Assembly: GCA_027924585.1 (NCBI GenBank)
Contig: BSBM01000426.1
Coordinates: forward strand, 2,683,501 to 2,747,500
DNA length: 64,000 nucleotides
Direction of reading: 5' to 3'
From: Larix kaempferi
Taxonomy: Eukaryota; Streptophyta; Pinopsida; Pinales; Pinaceae
Shown here piece after piece: positions 11,470 to 22,655 of this stretch (its first letter is position 1; every line of letters begins with the position of its first letter). The notes below the pieces were generated by a model that searched no databases, had not been told where the DNA came from, and saw only the letters and a program-made list of their open reading frames with translations. Position numbers and translations under genes: made by a program.

Positions 11470-13968
11470 CTACTGCACTAATCTGATTAAAATCACTTTA
11501 TTAAGTGGGGAATCCATCTCCCATACTGCTTGCTTCCCTAAAAAATATGAAACCAATGAGATAAAAATTATTCCAGGGTCCCATTGCTTGTATTGCACCC
11601 CAACAATGAAGAGTGCTCTCCAACCCATACCATCAGATAAGATGATTCCTGGATCCCATTTTCTTGTATGCATTCTTCCAAGCATCATGAGTACAAAATA
11701 TATATCATCAAAGTACATAACTACATAATGAAAATGTACATCAAGGAGGTGCTTCATCAAAGAATCATGAAAGTGCTTATACCTCCAAGCAAGTAGACCA
11801 CCATTTTCCAAGTGCATACAAGCTTCAAGTGACCAATCAAATCTGATCCAATGACATAGGTGAGGATCCCATGTCCTATAATGCTGCTCCAAAAGGATGT
11901 GATATGCATCAAAATATTCAACCATGTATTCTTTCATCCAAGAAGTGAATGAAGAATCTCCACTAAAATATGAACCAAATAATGAGCAGAAAAAACAAGG
12001 AGACTTCAAATGACTCAAAGAAGTCTCACCCATACATCCATGAATGTGAGAATAATAAAGATGTAACAAAGTATGTGGCTGCCAACAAAAATGTTCTCCC
12101 ATCATAAATCTATTCACCCAAGTGTTGAATGAAGTTCCTCTAACATCAAATGAACCCAGTGTTGAGCAAGAAAAACCATGAGTCTTCAAGTTACTCAAAT
12201 CCATATCATAGGTACATCCATGTAGATGTGAATCATCATAAAGTGACAAATGATGCTGCTGCAAATGTGAATAATAATGTGCTCCAACCATGTCATCATA
12301 AAAGTTAAATCTAGGAGTTCCATGCTCCTCATGTGGCACCATCAAAAATAACCCTTTCACCCATACTTCATTGAGACTAATGTTGCAAAACATGGAATTG
12401 TAGGATGTAGGAGAATGAACCAAATCACCCAAATGATCAAAAAGTACAGAAGTTTCATCATGGGAAGGATCCATATGGGTAGTATCATGCAGCTCCTTCA
12501 GAAGTGTGAACTCTTTGTCATAGTTTGGTTCCAATGTAGAGGAATCATGCTCTTCTTTAAAAATTGCATAACCTTCATCAAGAGGCAATTCAAATTCCTC
12601 TTCCACCACATCAAGTGTTTGGATCTCTTCAAGTTCATCTTCAAACACATCAAGAACATTCAAATTTTCACATTTCTCATGATCCACTATGTCATGAGAA
12701 TCCTCCAAACAATCTACTATTTGACAATCTGAAACATAGGAGGAAAAACAAGTATCTTGCAACTTTTCAAGAAGTTGCTCATTTTGAATTGTGAGCTTAT
12801 GAATATCCTCATTATTCTTCAAGTATGCATCATGTAACAATTCATTAAGCTCAAACAAATGGTTTCTATCAAAATGCAAAGACATGAAATTACCTTTGAT
12901 GTGGCACATTGCTCTTTGAATCTTCTCCATGTCTTCAAGGAAGGATGTTTCCTCCAATGAAGTAGCTTTCCAACAAGAATTTGACACCAATGCTTGAGTG
13001 TCATGGAGAATGCTGAGGGACTCTTGGATCTTATTTTCATTCATCTTTAAGGACCCTTCAAGAAAATGAGGCTCTTGCAAATGAACCTCCTCATCTTCTT
13101 CAATTTTGCTTGGACCAACTTCATGAAGCTCAAGTGGTGATGGGGAAGTTGATCTTGGTTCTTCTTCAACTGCTACAAGGTCTTCATTATCATACTTAAT
13201 GAAACTTGTACTTGTAGAAACACTTTCAAAAGTGATCTCTATGTCACCAACATAGAGGTGTGAGCACCCATCAGTAGGTACTCCTTCATAGTTTAAGCAT
13301 CCATCAGTAGATGCTCTTTGGTTCATGTCTAAGCTAGAAGGTGTCTCGAAATGATCTTCCATATTTTCAATAGAATCTTCTTCATGATCTTGTGATGTCT
13401 CTTCCTTTTGCTCCTTAAAGCAAGCTGACGCATTTTGCCCCTTGTTTTCCTTAGGATCAATATATTTGGAATCTCTTCTTGAATAAATCTCAAAAGCTCT
13501 CCTCAAGGAGGACATCATTTCATGCACACATATGTGATACTCGCTCCAAGGGTTTTTACAAGAAGGGCATAAACCTTTCTTCACTAACTCCACATCTTCA
13601 TTTTTGGGCCTATTTTCAAAAACATGTTCAGCATAGTACTCAAAAGACATGGAATTTTGTGTATTTTTGCTAAAAGCAAGATATTCTTGATATTTTTGAT
13701 ATTGTTGGGGCAAGGTTTTATATTTTTCTCTCCATCTTTGGAACTCACTCATAGAATTATCCTTGGTTGGTGTGACACACTCATATTCATCAGATTTAAA
13801 GTCATAAGAATAATCTTCATTTCTCTTGAAATTGTAAGAAGTGTTGCATGATGGAACCTCTTCCTCATACCATTCACATTCTGCTTCATATTGCTCATAA
13901 GCATCTGCATATTCCTCATAAGAATTGTACTCATAGGATTCATTATAATAGTAAGACATGGCTGCCAA
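11470..13968 (-). CDS. 832-codon ORF of unknown function inside the LTR element
   Basis: This is the only long intact frame in the window. It starts 44 bp after the primer-binding site (second Met, at 13959, also possible), where gag would lie. Residues 1-65 are rich in Tyr and Glu. Around 73-130 is a basic, helical stretch (QRWREKYKTLPQQYQKY). Residues 134-149 have a Cys/His cluster, CPSCKNPWSEYHICVH (Cys134, Cys137, His145, Cys147, His149), that could bind zinc. About 180-520 is acidic and low-complexity. About 583-690 holds two copies of a 60-residue unit, each starting HGC and including a Gly-Ser or Gly-Thr-Ser-Phe step (His583 and His643). WDPGII recurs near the C-terminus. There is no CCHC knuckle, protease, RT or integrase set. 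It may be a highly divergent Gag-like protein or a passenger ORF; I do not recognise it. Confidence 0.75.
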   Translation of the reverse strand: MAAMSYYYNESYEYNSYEEYADAYEQYEAECEWYEEEVPSCNTSYNFKRNEDYSYDFKSDEYECVTPTKDNSMSEFQRWREKYKTLPQQYQKYQEYLAFSKNTQNSMSFEYYAEHVFENRPKNEDVELVKKGLCPSCKNPWSEYHICVHEMMSSLRRAFEIYSRRDSKYIDPKENKGQNASACFKEQKEETSQDHEEDSIENMEDHFETPSSLDMNQRASTDGCLNYEGVPTDGCSHLYVGDIEITFESVSTSTSFIKYDNEDLVAVEEEPRSTSPSPLELHEVGPSKIEEDEEVHLQEPHFLEGSLKMNENKIQESLSILHDTQALVSNSCWKATSLEETSFLEDMEKIQRAMCHIKGNFMSLHFDRNHLFELNELLHDAYLKNNEDIHKLTIQNEQLLEKLQDTCFSSYVSDCQIVDCLEDSHDIVDHEKCENLNVLDVFEDELEEIQTLDVVEEEFELPLDEGYAIFKEEHDSSTLEPNYDKEFTLLKELHDTTHMDPSHDETSVLFDHLGDLVHSPTSYNSMFCNISLNEVWVKGLFLMVPHEEHGTPRFNFYDDMVGAHYYSHLQQHHLSLYDDSHLHGCTYDMDLSNLKTHGFSCSTLGSFDVRGTSFNTWVNRFMMGEHFCWQPHTLLHLYYSHIHGCMGETSLSHLKSPCFFCSLFGSYFSGDSSFTSWMKEYMVEYFDAYHILLEQHYRTWDPHLCHWIRFDWSLEACMHLENGGLLAWRYKHFHDSLMKHLLDVHFHYVVMYFDDIYFVLMMLGRMHTRKWDPGIILSDGMGWRALFIVGVQYKQWDPGIIFISLVSYFLGKQAVWEMDSPLNKVILIRLVQ

Positions 13969-14012
13969 TTATTCTTGAATGTATGTACCTAATACACAGG
14001 TGCAAGGACCAT

Positions 14013-14024
14013 GCTCTGATACCA
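14013..14024 (-). promoter_or_regulatory. Primer-binding site, initiator tRNA-Met
   Basis: The minus strand reads TGGTATCAGAGC, the usual 12-nt complement to the 3' end of plant initiator tRNA-Met. It lies 6 nt inside the 5' LTR edge at 14031. It fixes the direction of the element. Confidence 0.88.
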
Positions 14025-14030
14025 CTGTAA

Positions 14031-15524
14031 TGTCCCTTGTTAGGAATTTTATTAAAATTGCAATTTTCCACTTTTTTCCTTGGTTCGACCTTTGACTAGT
14101 TTCGATCTCTAGGTCCCAAATTTGCCCCAAATGATCCCAAATCTTCTGAGAAGGTATATGAATGATATTAGAACATAAATATGTGTTTCATGGATGCCTT
14201 TGTACCTTTAAAACACTTATGCAAATACTCTTTCAATTCTGGTCAATGTAGGTAACTTTACTAGTGATTTCCCCTTGACTAGTATTGGTCTCTAGGTCTC
14301 AAATTGACTCCAAATGCCTTCAAATATTCAAGTAAGGTTTATGAATGATATTAGGAATTGAATATGATGTTCAGGGATAACATATGGCCACAAAAAGACC
14401 TCTGCAAACTCTCTTAAGATTTTGGACCAAGTATGCAATTTTACTAGTAATTTGGGGTTCAAATCCCCCTAAGGTAAGTAATGAAAATGGCTTCCCAAAT
14501 GCCTCCAAACCCACTCCAATTTATGAACAGAGGTATGTAATGTGTTAAGTATGTTATTAAGGTCTCATATGCACCATTAATGGTTTATTAAAACTGTTCT
14601 CACCCTCTCCCATTCAACTGCAAAAATTCCCAATTCGACCCTTGGGGAAATGGCACTATTTCTTCTCCCAATGCAATTAAACTGAGTAAAAATGATTCAA
14701 ATGCTAAAGTACAGTACATGAAAATTGTATAAGACATCCATGGCAGTATATTTATCACAAATATATCAGAGAATCATCCATTCATTCGAAATCATCATCA
14801 ATACATTGGCTCACAACAAGGTAGTGGGGAAATGACATTGTTCTTCCATTAAAAATGAGATTTATACATTTCTACTTGGAATTTTGACCTGAAACTTTTT
14901 GGAGATGAAGAACAGAGTATTTAATTCATATTAAAAAATAAATGGGGCATTAGAAGCTCCCCCAAAGAGTACAATAGCTCACCAAAAATGCCCTCCCTCA
15001 AGGATCAAGAATATGCCATCAAAACTGGAAATGGTTGAAGGAGTGAGCTGCAATAGAAGAAACCATGAGCTGCCCTGTAGCTTACACCTACAAATAAAGA
15101 CTCCATTAAAGCTCCAAATGAAAGGTCTGAATGGCCTTTCCAATTTCCAACTTGGATGGGAATCTTTCACCCTCGAAATTGGCTAAGGCAAGAAACTAGT
15201 CATCCACTAGCTCTCCCTCTTCACAAATACAATTGCAAATTCTAAAAATGATCAAAAGCTGGTTTCATTCTTTGTTATTGACATTTATAAACTTCTAATG
15301 TCCTCCATGGGTCGAATTCCTTCTAAGAGACTCATGCCAATTCATGTTGGGAAGAGATTCCAAAGAACGCCACTTGAACAACAATTCCTAGTCTCCCACT
15401 TCCACCAAATCACATGTGGAAGCATCTTAGCTTCCCTAACACCCTTGAGCGCCCTCTTGGAGTCTATTTTTAGCTCTGACATGTCATATATGTCATATGT
15501 CAGCCTTCAGGTCTGATTTGTGTC
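14031..15524 (-). repeat. 5' LTR of the same element, outer end truncated
   Basis: It matches 9293-10786 over 1,494 bp with no gaps and roughly 36 base differences. Beyond 15524 the match stops abruptly, about 0.5 kb short of the full LTR length shown by the other copy. The lost part is the U3 end, including the promoter end. Confidence 0.82.
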
Positions 15525-15563
15525 CAACTAATTTTAATTAGAAGTGTCCAACTAATTTTAATT
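15520..15563. repeat. 20-bp direct repeat, 24-bp period, at the truncated LTR edge
   Basis: GTGTCCAACTAATTTTAATT occurs at 15520 and again at 15544. The first five bases of the first copy (GTGTC) are also the last matching bases of the truncated LTR, so the break used or created this repeat. Confidence 0.75.
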
Positions 15564-17343
15564 GTAAATATCAATTGTATCTTCTCATATGTACAACACT
15601 CAAATGAAAACTTTGCCTACTATTCTCATTTTTGCAATTTCACCAGATAACAAGCTCTTCCAAGGCTATATAGTGGTGAACAAACCCTTTTTGTTGTTCA
15701 TCTATTCTTCTTTGTCAATGAAAACAAATTTCCCTTCTTGAGAAACTATTGCATAAATGTTTATATGTAATCTGTACTTTTCAATGGATATTATTGGGAT
15801 TCCTTTTCTCTAAAAAACCTAGATGCTTGTTCATATTTTTGTAACAGTGCTATATTTTACTACTTTTTTAGTTCAATGCTCTTTAGTTTCCTTGTTGGAA
15901 ATGGCTTTTCAAGCTAAGCTCATAATGGATTATCCCAAGTAGTAGTGATATAAATATTAATCTCAGCGGATTTGTAAACCGTGTACTCTATTTTACATTC
16001 ATAAAAACAAAGCAACCAAGCAAAGCGATCTCTCCTCATATACCTCCACGTTGAATAAATACAACCTTTATATTGAGAGCTACGACCACTCCTATTGTAT
16101 TGTAAGTCTGCATTTTATTGTGCTTTGTTGTGAACTATTTATATTGTCAGAAGACATGTGAATCCTTGATGCGGTGAGAGTCAGTGATAACCAGTTACTT
16201 TCCTTGGTTTATAAGTGATTTTTAGAAGATTAATTCATATAGTGACAGGTCTGTTCGCCTTTACATGGTTGAGAAGCATGTAAAGTTTTTATTGTGGACT
16301 TCAAATCCTCAATGAGAAGAAAGAAACATATCTGGGTTTTCCACTGTATCTTCCATTCTTGAATCAAGCATATTACAAAGATTCATTTACAACTTAGATT
16401 GTCAGAAGACGCATGAATCCTTAATGCGGTGAGAGTTATTGATAACCAGTTACTTTCCTTGGTTTGTTAGTAATTTTCAGAAGATTAGTTCATGTAGTGA
16501 TAGGTCTATTCACCTTTATATGGTTGAGAAGAATGTAAAGTTTTTATTGTGGCCTTGAAATCCTCAATGAGAAGAAAGAAACATATTTGGGTTTCCCACT
16601 GTATATTCCATTCTTGAAGCAAGCATAGCGAAGATTCATTTACAACTTAGATTGTGGCACTATCAAGAGCTGGTACATGAAAGAGTTCTATATCTATACT
16701 TGTATATGGAGATTCCTAAATTTATTGCTACAACACATGGCATGAAAGCAAACTTTTGTTCACAAGTAGTTTGTGCAGTTTAGGAGCTATTATAATCATT
16801 GTTTTCATTGATATTATTGCAAAAATATTTTTTCAAATTGCTTATATATTCCAGATATAGTAGTAATCTATAGTGTTGAGATTACTACTACAAAGATTGT
16901 GAGAAAAACAATTGTAGTTGGCTCACTGTGTTGATGAACTTAACATTATTTTTTGTTATGGGTTGAGTGCCTATGTCTTTGTAATATGAGATTGTTACAA
17001 ACTTTGCTCTTTTCCTACCAGTATCCTTCGTTGCATGTGCCTATGTTTTTGTTCCTTCTAACTTTCCTCTTTTCCTACCGGCGTTCATTTTTGCCTCTCA
17101 AGGAGCAAGTGCTAGTTATTATTATGTCCCGACAGGGGACTATATAGTAATAGCTCAAAGCAATTAATCCCTCTGTACTGTTTAATTTTTTATTTTACTT
17201 TTTTTTTTTCTTTCTGTTTCTTAGTTAAACATTAGAAAACCATTTTTTTTTATTTAATATGATTTTAATAAAAAATATTTATATACAATGCCATTGGATG
17301 CACATAATGACATTATCCTCAGAAAAATGTTGCCCCCAACAGG
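15564..17343. other. Intergenic DNA holding a 255-bp tandem duplication
   Basis: Apart from the tandem duplication listed separately I see nothing nameable. No coding frame or Helitron continuation follows the LTR break. A T-rich patch occupies about 17180-17260. Confidence 0.5.
16143..16650. repeat. Tandem duplication, 255-bp unit, two copies
   Basis: Copy 1 (16143-16397) and copy 2 (16398-16650) both begin ATTGTCAGAAGAC and end ATTTACAACTTAG. They agree at roughly nine bases in ten. After copy 2 only the first bases of a third unit (ATTGT) appear. Confidence 0.85.
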
Positions 17344-18083
17344 GTGGCGTGCTTATGTCATGCGATGGACACTCCACAACCTGACAGCTTTGTGATGAGT
17401 GCAGGTGATGCAGTAGGCAAGTATGAATTTATGAAGGAAGCCATTGATGATGCTTCCAAGGAATGCTATGATTATAGCATGGTGGGAGGAGGGACAACGG
17501 GGTGCCCCTTGGAAACAACTCTCTCACATAATTTCAGTGTGTTGCTTCTTGAATGAGGGGGATTTTCATATAACAACATAAATATGAGAATTTTCACATC
17601 AATTTGGCAGATGTTTCTCTTTCCTCTCCCTCTCAGGTGTTTGTTTCCGAGGATGCTGTTGTGAATTTGAGAGGGAGAGTTCTTGGAGGTAGGAGCTCTA
17701 TCAATGCAGGGTTTTACAACTGCGCCAGCCCCCAAGACGTGAGATCGAATGGATGGGATGGAGAGCTTGTGAATTATCTTTTCCTTGGGTTGAGAAAATG
17801 GTTTCCCGTAGACCTGAGATCAAGCCTTGGCAAATTGCAGTCAATAAAGCACTTCTTGAAGTGGATGTTTCACCTTACAATGGATTCACTCGTTTCAACT
17901 CACAATGGCTTCACCTATGACCATATCTATGGAACCAAGAAGGGAGGGATTATTTTCGATAAACATACTGTGGCTGACCTCCTGGTCTATGCCAATCCTA
18001 GGAGGATAACTATAATGTTATTACATGCAACGGTGGAGCGCTTGCTCTTTTCCAAAGGTATGCTCGACTGCTATTTTTTTTAG
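17344..18083 (+). pseudogene. GMC oxidoreductase (HOTHEAD / mandelonitrile-lyase-like) fragment
   Basis: GMC flavoenzymes bind FAD through an N-terminal Rossmann motif and oxidise alcohols or split cyanohydrins. The first frame has CYDYSMVGGGTTGCPLETTL followed by FSVLLLE, which is the FAD-binding start with the Gly-rich loop. Near 17604 a second frame gives SPSQVFVSED, NLRGRVLGGRSSINAGFY and VRSNGWDGELVN, the next conserved block. Then the frame shifts again near 17780 (WVEKMVSRRPEIKPWQ is seen in another frame) and returns for GFTYDHIYGT and ADLLVYANP. At least three frame breaks and a lost C-terminal half, which includes the catalytic His region, make it a pseudogene. The plant family includes HOTHEAD, active in cuticle formation; the exact subfamily is not resolvable. 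Confidence 0.78.
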
Positions 18084-19569
18084 GATCTATGGATTTATAA
18101 TTGAATCCAAAAGAAGTGAATTCTCTTACAAGAAAATTGTTGTAAAAGGTTCAAAGAATTATCCCTCTTTGCACTTGATGAATTGACCATTGAGTCTCTT
18201 TTCCATATATTTGCAGCTTCTTGTTCTCAACTGTTAACGCATCAATGGATTGGGTGGAGCTATCTCAACAGTTCACCACCTTAAATTCAGAACGATTTTC
18301 CTTGTACAAGGGATCATGTAGCGCGCTATCATTCACTGCATTTGGGTGACTGTTCCTTTCTGCAATAAATTCATGATAACAGGCTGGAGATTTTCTTATT
18401 AAATACATTCCATTTCAAACAGAAAATGGTACTTTGTATTCGCAGCTGGAAAATGGTGTGATCTCCGGCGAAATCGTGGCTTTCACAATATGGTCTCATT
18501 AAACTACGTTACTACTGCTTTCACAAACTACTTTCATCTTCAACCACGCTATATATGCTCAACTCTGCTGCAAATTCATCGACATGAATCTCATGGAGTT
18601 AGTATGCCGCCGCTCAATAGCAATATGATGGCGATTTGGTGAAGCAAATATTTCTCTTGGCATATTCATCGTCAAATTAATGACATGGTGACGTGAATGA
18701 TCCATGAGGTAGTTATAAATTAGAATGTAAATGCATGGCAGTTTAGCTTCCTCATAGCCGACTGAAAAATGAAATAAAATCATTTTGATATCGACTTGTA
18801 TACTCATGGAAAGATTTGGTTATGATCCCTCACAATTTTTGAGCAAAACGTGGCTTATGTTTCGTGATTAATAACCTTCAATGAGTTTTCTCCACATTCC
18901 TTCATCAACCTCGAAGCCTAACAGTTTCTTGATTTGCTCTCCTTTTTCGTTGGCTCAAAACCTTAATTCTATTAGTGTTCGAACTTTTCAAAAGAAACGT
19001 GCGCAGGCTTCTATTTACCCTTAAAATTGGATTTAGGCAAATTGAAGAAGCCCATGAAACAATAAAGATATGTCCACTTGGAATGAATTGATGAATCCAT
19101 GAAATGATAAAAAAGACAAGCCGAATCCCATAAAACCATTGATGAAGTATCTAAAAGCATGGAAGACATGAAGTGGTCAAGAAGACATATCAAAGCCACT
19201 TGATGAAGCCATGAAGTGGTAAAGAAGCTAAGTCAAATCCCATTGAACCATTAAGGAAGCCCCTAAAATTATTGAAGACCAGAATTAATGTTAAGTTATA
19301 AGTCGTCCATTTTTAAGGAAGAGGTGCGACCCAAGAGTTGCGACCCTTGGTCGCACCCCTTCATGTGGAGAAAACTCATTTCAATAAGAGGAACCTCATT
19401 TGGCATTTGAAAAACATCAAATCAACACAACCAAGGAAGAGGAGTGAATTTCAGCCTAGAGGAGTGAATTTCCAAGGGAAGATGAAGTGAAGAAGGGTGA
19501 AATTCCAATGGAGATGAAACCTTGTGATGATTTGTTCTAGGGTTTTTGTTGTGAAATATGTTTCATATC
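18084..19569. other. Gene-free stretch after the GMC fragment
   Basis: No further GMC exon is convincing. Between about 19030 and 19270 the phrase 'gaagccatgaaatgataaagaa' recurs in degraded form, a weak internal repeat. Nothing else is nameable. Confidence 0.45.
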
Positions 19570-19573
19570 ATCT

Positions 19574-20435
19574 TGGAATTTTCTCCCTAAATTTTGTTCT
19601 AGGATGTTTCGGTCTATGAAATTTATGGCATGGAGGTAAGATGCGTCAGTACCTATAGTAAAAATTTCAAATGCTGGTTAGTTATATTTTAGAATATATG
19701 ATCTAAGGAAGTTAAGGTTTTAAATCATCTTCAAATAGGTCATCTTGGCATTTTTTCTATATCTTTTGTTATATAAAGATTCGATAGTTACCCTTGGAGA
19801 AGATGACATAGAGAGTGTGAAGAACATGTGGTACTTATTTAAGATGTTTGGTATACTATATTTTTGTAGATATGACCTCAGAAAGTTAGGGTTTCTAAAT
19901 GATCATGAAATCATCTTTAAACAGGTCATTTTGGCATTTCTGCTATATCTTTTGTTCTAGAAAGCTTCAGATAGTTCCCCTAGGAGAAGATGAAGTAGAG
20001 ATCCTAAAGAATCTGTGATACAAGTTTCAGATCATGGTCCGATATATTTTCGAAGATATGACCTCAAGAATTTAGGGTTTCTAAATGATCCTGGGATCAT
20101 CTTTAAATAGGTCAGTTTGGACTTTTCGCCATATATTTTGTTCTAGAAAGGTTCAGATGGTGCCCCTTGGAGGAGATGAAATAGAGATCTTGAATAACAT
20201 GTGGTACAAGTTTCAGATGCTGGTATTCTATACTTTAGGAGATATGACCTTAAGAAATTAGGGTTTCTAATTTACCCTGAAATCAACTTTAAACAAGTTA
20301 GTTTGTAGTTTCTCTATACTTTTTGTTCTAGGATGTTTCAGATAGTGAACCTTGGTGAAGATGAATTACAGATATTGAGGTACCTGAGGTATGAGTTTCA
20401 GATATTTGTTTGTTATAATTTCGGACATATTGCTT
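19574..20435. repeat. Tandem array, about 186-bp period, nearly five diverged copies
   Basis: The anchor TTTTGTTCTAG (or a one- or two-base variant) starts at 19592, 19764, 19950, 20136 and 20321, giving spacings of 172, 186, 186 and 185 bp. Other shared landmarks in each unit are GATATGACCT, AGGGTTTCTAAAT, CATCTTTAAA and GGAGAAGATGA. Copies differ by many substitutions, so the array is old. The period lies in the usual range of plant satellite monomers (about 150-190 bp), but the array is short. Confidence 0.82.
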
Positions 20436-22655
20436 TTGGAAGTAAGAGCTTATGTATAATATGAAGTAGTTCAAAGGCAGATTATGAAGCAGATCAAAGG
20501 TAGATTATATGAAGCAAATGAGAGGAAGAATATGAATTAGACTAGAGGAATATTGTGGGCAGTGATAGTGATAGTGTGAATATAGTGACAGAGACATTAA
20601 TAGTGTGAATATAGTGAAAATGATAGTGACATTGATGGTGATAATGCCATAGGAAATGATAGTGACCGTGACAATGTGAAGATAATGACAATGATAGGTT
20701 GATACTCATTCATATTAGAATGGCAGGGTGGTGCTAGGGTAGGTTGGGGCTTGTGATCTTAGGGATTTGGAGCTTCCTTCTAGTTGGTGTTTTAGAACCA
20801 AGGTGGCAGGATGGTGTTAGGGTGAGTTAGAGATCGTTGAGGATTGGAGTCCTCTCTACATGTTGGAGCCTGTCAATCAGGGGGTTGTAGCCTCCTTCTA
20901 ATGGGTGCTAGAGAATCTAGGGAGTGAGTGCTTCCTTCCAGTTGGAGTTGGATTTGGTAAAGGTAATGGGTTGTATCCTCCTTTGAGTTGGTTCTCATAA
21001 ACAGGAAGTTGGTGCTTCCTATGAATGTAATCTTGTTACTATATAATAAAAGTATTATGTGGTTTTCTCCCATTTGGGTTTCCAAGTAAAAACTCTTGTG
21101 CACTGTGTATGATTTTATGTGATGATGAATGGCATTGTTAATGGTTAATGTTACATGATGTGCTTAAGGATAAAAATGGTAAAAAGTGCTCAATACTGAT
21201 TTGTGCCCCTCCTCTCAGTATTGATGAATATTCCAACAAGAAAACCATCTATGACTTCCGCTCGGCAACACAATCCACCTACCTTATGTTGAAGATTCAT
21301 TTTCCGATTCTGAGTAGCAAGCCTTAAGGAAGAAACAACCTTCAACACCAAACAGTGATCAAGCCCAAGCATTCATAACTGGCACAAATTTGTTGTTGGG
21401 GAAATGGAAGGCACAAGCGGAGAACTTCGTAAAGTTCGAGAGAAAATCCCTATTAATCATCCCTAAATTGGACCCTTTGTTTGAAGTTTCAACAGAGCAC
21501 AAGGGTTGACTCGAGGGTGAGTCAATAGTTATGGTTGGGGTTTGTTATCCCCATTATTTTTTAATACCTTGTCGTGGAAGATAAATAAGAATTCAACATA
21601 GAAGGAATTGTGCAAAAAGATGTGGTGAAAGATAATATGGAAATTAAATATGACCAAGGAAAGATTTTGAATTGTAACTATCTTTATGCGGTCAAAACTA
21701 ACCACCGCAAGTTGTATAAAATATCATGAAGAGCTAGCGGATGGGGTTAGAAGGTTAGAGAAATAAAAGGTTAGTGGGAAAGTGGGTGAATGTACTAGGA
21801 GGGATCTAGGGGGTGAGATTCGTGTTGTGGGATATGTATCCTCGGAGATTGTTACTGTTGAGGAATGCTATATTTTGTTGAGAAATGAATAATAGAAAAT
21901 GATGCTTGCTAGTGTCCTCTTTAAAAAAAAATGTGTTTGATGAATGTATCTTATGTGTTGGTTTGACTATGTTTATGCTTTCATGGTATATGATATTACT
22001 CGAGTTTTATTACTATTGTGCAACATATAACAAAAGGTTAAAATGAACTCTATAACATCATCCCACTCCATTCACTAGTATTTCCATCATCTCACACTAG
22101 TCTCAGTCATGCTTTGAGGAGGAATGAAAAAGCCAGTTCCTCTAGACTACAATAGGATTTTGTTCGCTCGTGCAAAGAACCCAACAAGATAGTTAGGTTC
22201 AAGAATAAATTTCTTTTGATGCTACTCAGTAGTGGATGCCATTGCTTTCATTTTTTATTTATTTGTGTTATTGACAAAAAATTATGTCAATGCCATTAAT
22301 TTCAATTTTTCTATTTGTTCATGTTGCCAACAAATTATTATGTCCATGTATTTATAATATAGCTACTAAAACTTCATGTAGGTGAAATACAACTTAAGAA
22401 ATCAAATGAAATCTATACTGCAAAGAATAATAAATACAAAACCAAAAAATATGTAAAAAATGGCTAGAATAAATTATTTATTTTGTAAGCAAGGGGTTTA
22501 AGTAGCCTATTCCCAACAACTCTAGATCTATTTTTAGATTCAATTTATTCATGTGCAAGATGATTCAATGTCTTCATGGTTGTCTATTTAAATTTTCTAA
22601 AATCATGGTGCTCCTTCAATACTCTTGATTTGACATTGTTTTGTCAATTTTGATA
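20436..22655. other. Low-complexity and LTR-like intergenic DNA
   Basis: 20560-20700 is a degenerate run of AGTGATAGTG and GTGAATATAGTG units. 20720-21100 has a loosely repeated GGTGCTTCCTTCTAGTTGG phrase, then TATATAATAAAAGTATT and GTGGTTTTCTCCCATTTGG. That ending resembles the R/U5 end of plant copia LTRs, but no partner LTR or boundary is visible. 21100-22655 holds nothing nameable. Confidence 0.4.

Larger units (their letters stand above)
9293..15524 (-). mobile_element. Non-autonomous LTR retrotransposon with one long unknown ORF
   Basis: Direct repeats flank a 2.7-kb centre. A primer-binding site complementary to initiator tRNA-Met lies beside the right repeat, and a polypurine tract beside the left one, both on the minus strand, so the element reads right to left. 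There is no recognisable protease, integrase, RT or RNase H, so it must borrow these (LARD or TR-GAG-like logic). The paired parts of the LTRs, 1,494 bp each, have no indels and about 36 substitutions by eye (about 2.5%). This makes it the youngest large insertion in the window. It lies within the Helitron Rep gene. Its outer 5' LTR end is missing, so no target duplication can be seen. Confidence 0.85.

Noticed and set aside
11704-11715. YFDD at residues 752-755 of the 832-codon ORF as a reverse transcriptase active site
   Set aside because: The local context (VVMYFDDI) is similar to the RT YxDD box, but none of the other RT motifs precede or follow it, and the ORF ends about 80 codons later. 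I treat it as chance or at most a tiny relic.
19574-20435. CRISPR-like or coding repeat
   Set aside because: The units are long, diverged and adjoining with no conserved short repeat plus unique spacer pattern, and the sequence is plant nuclear DNA.
20720-21100. Full LTR or retroelement end
   Set aside because: The end region resembles plant LTR R/U5 sequence, but no partner LTR, primer site, polypurine tract or target duplication could be found.
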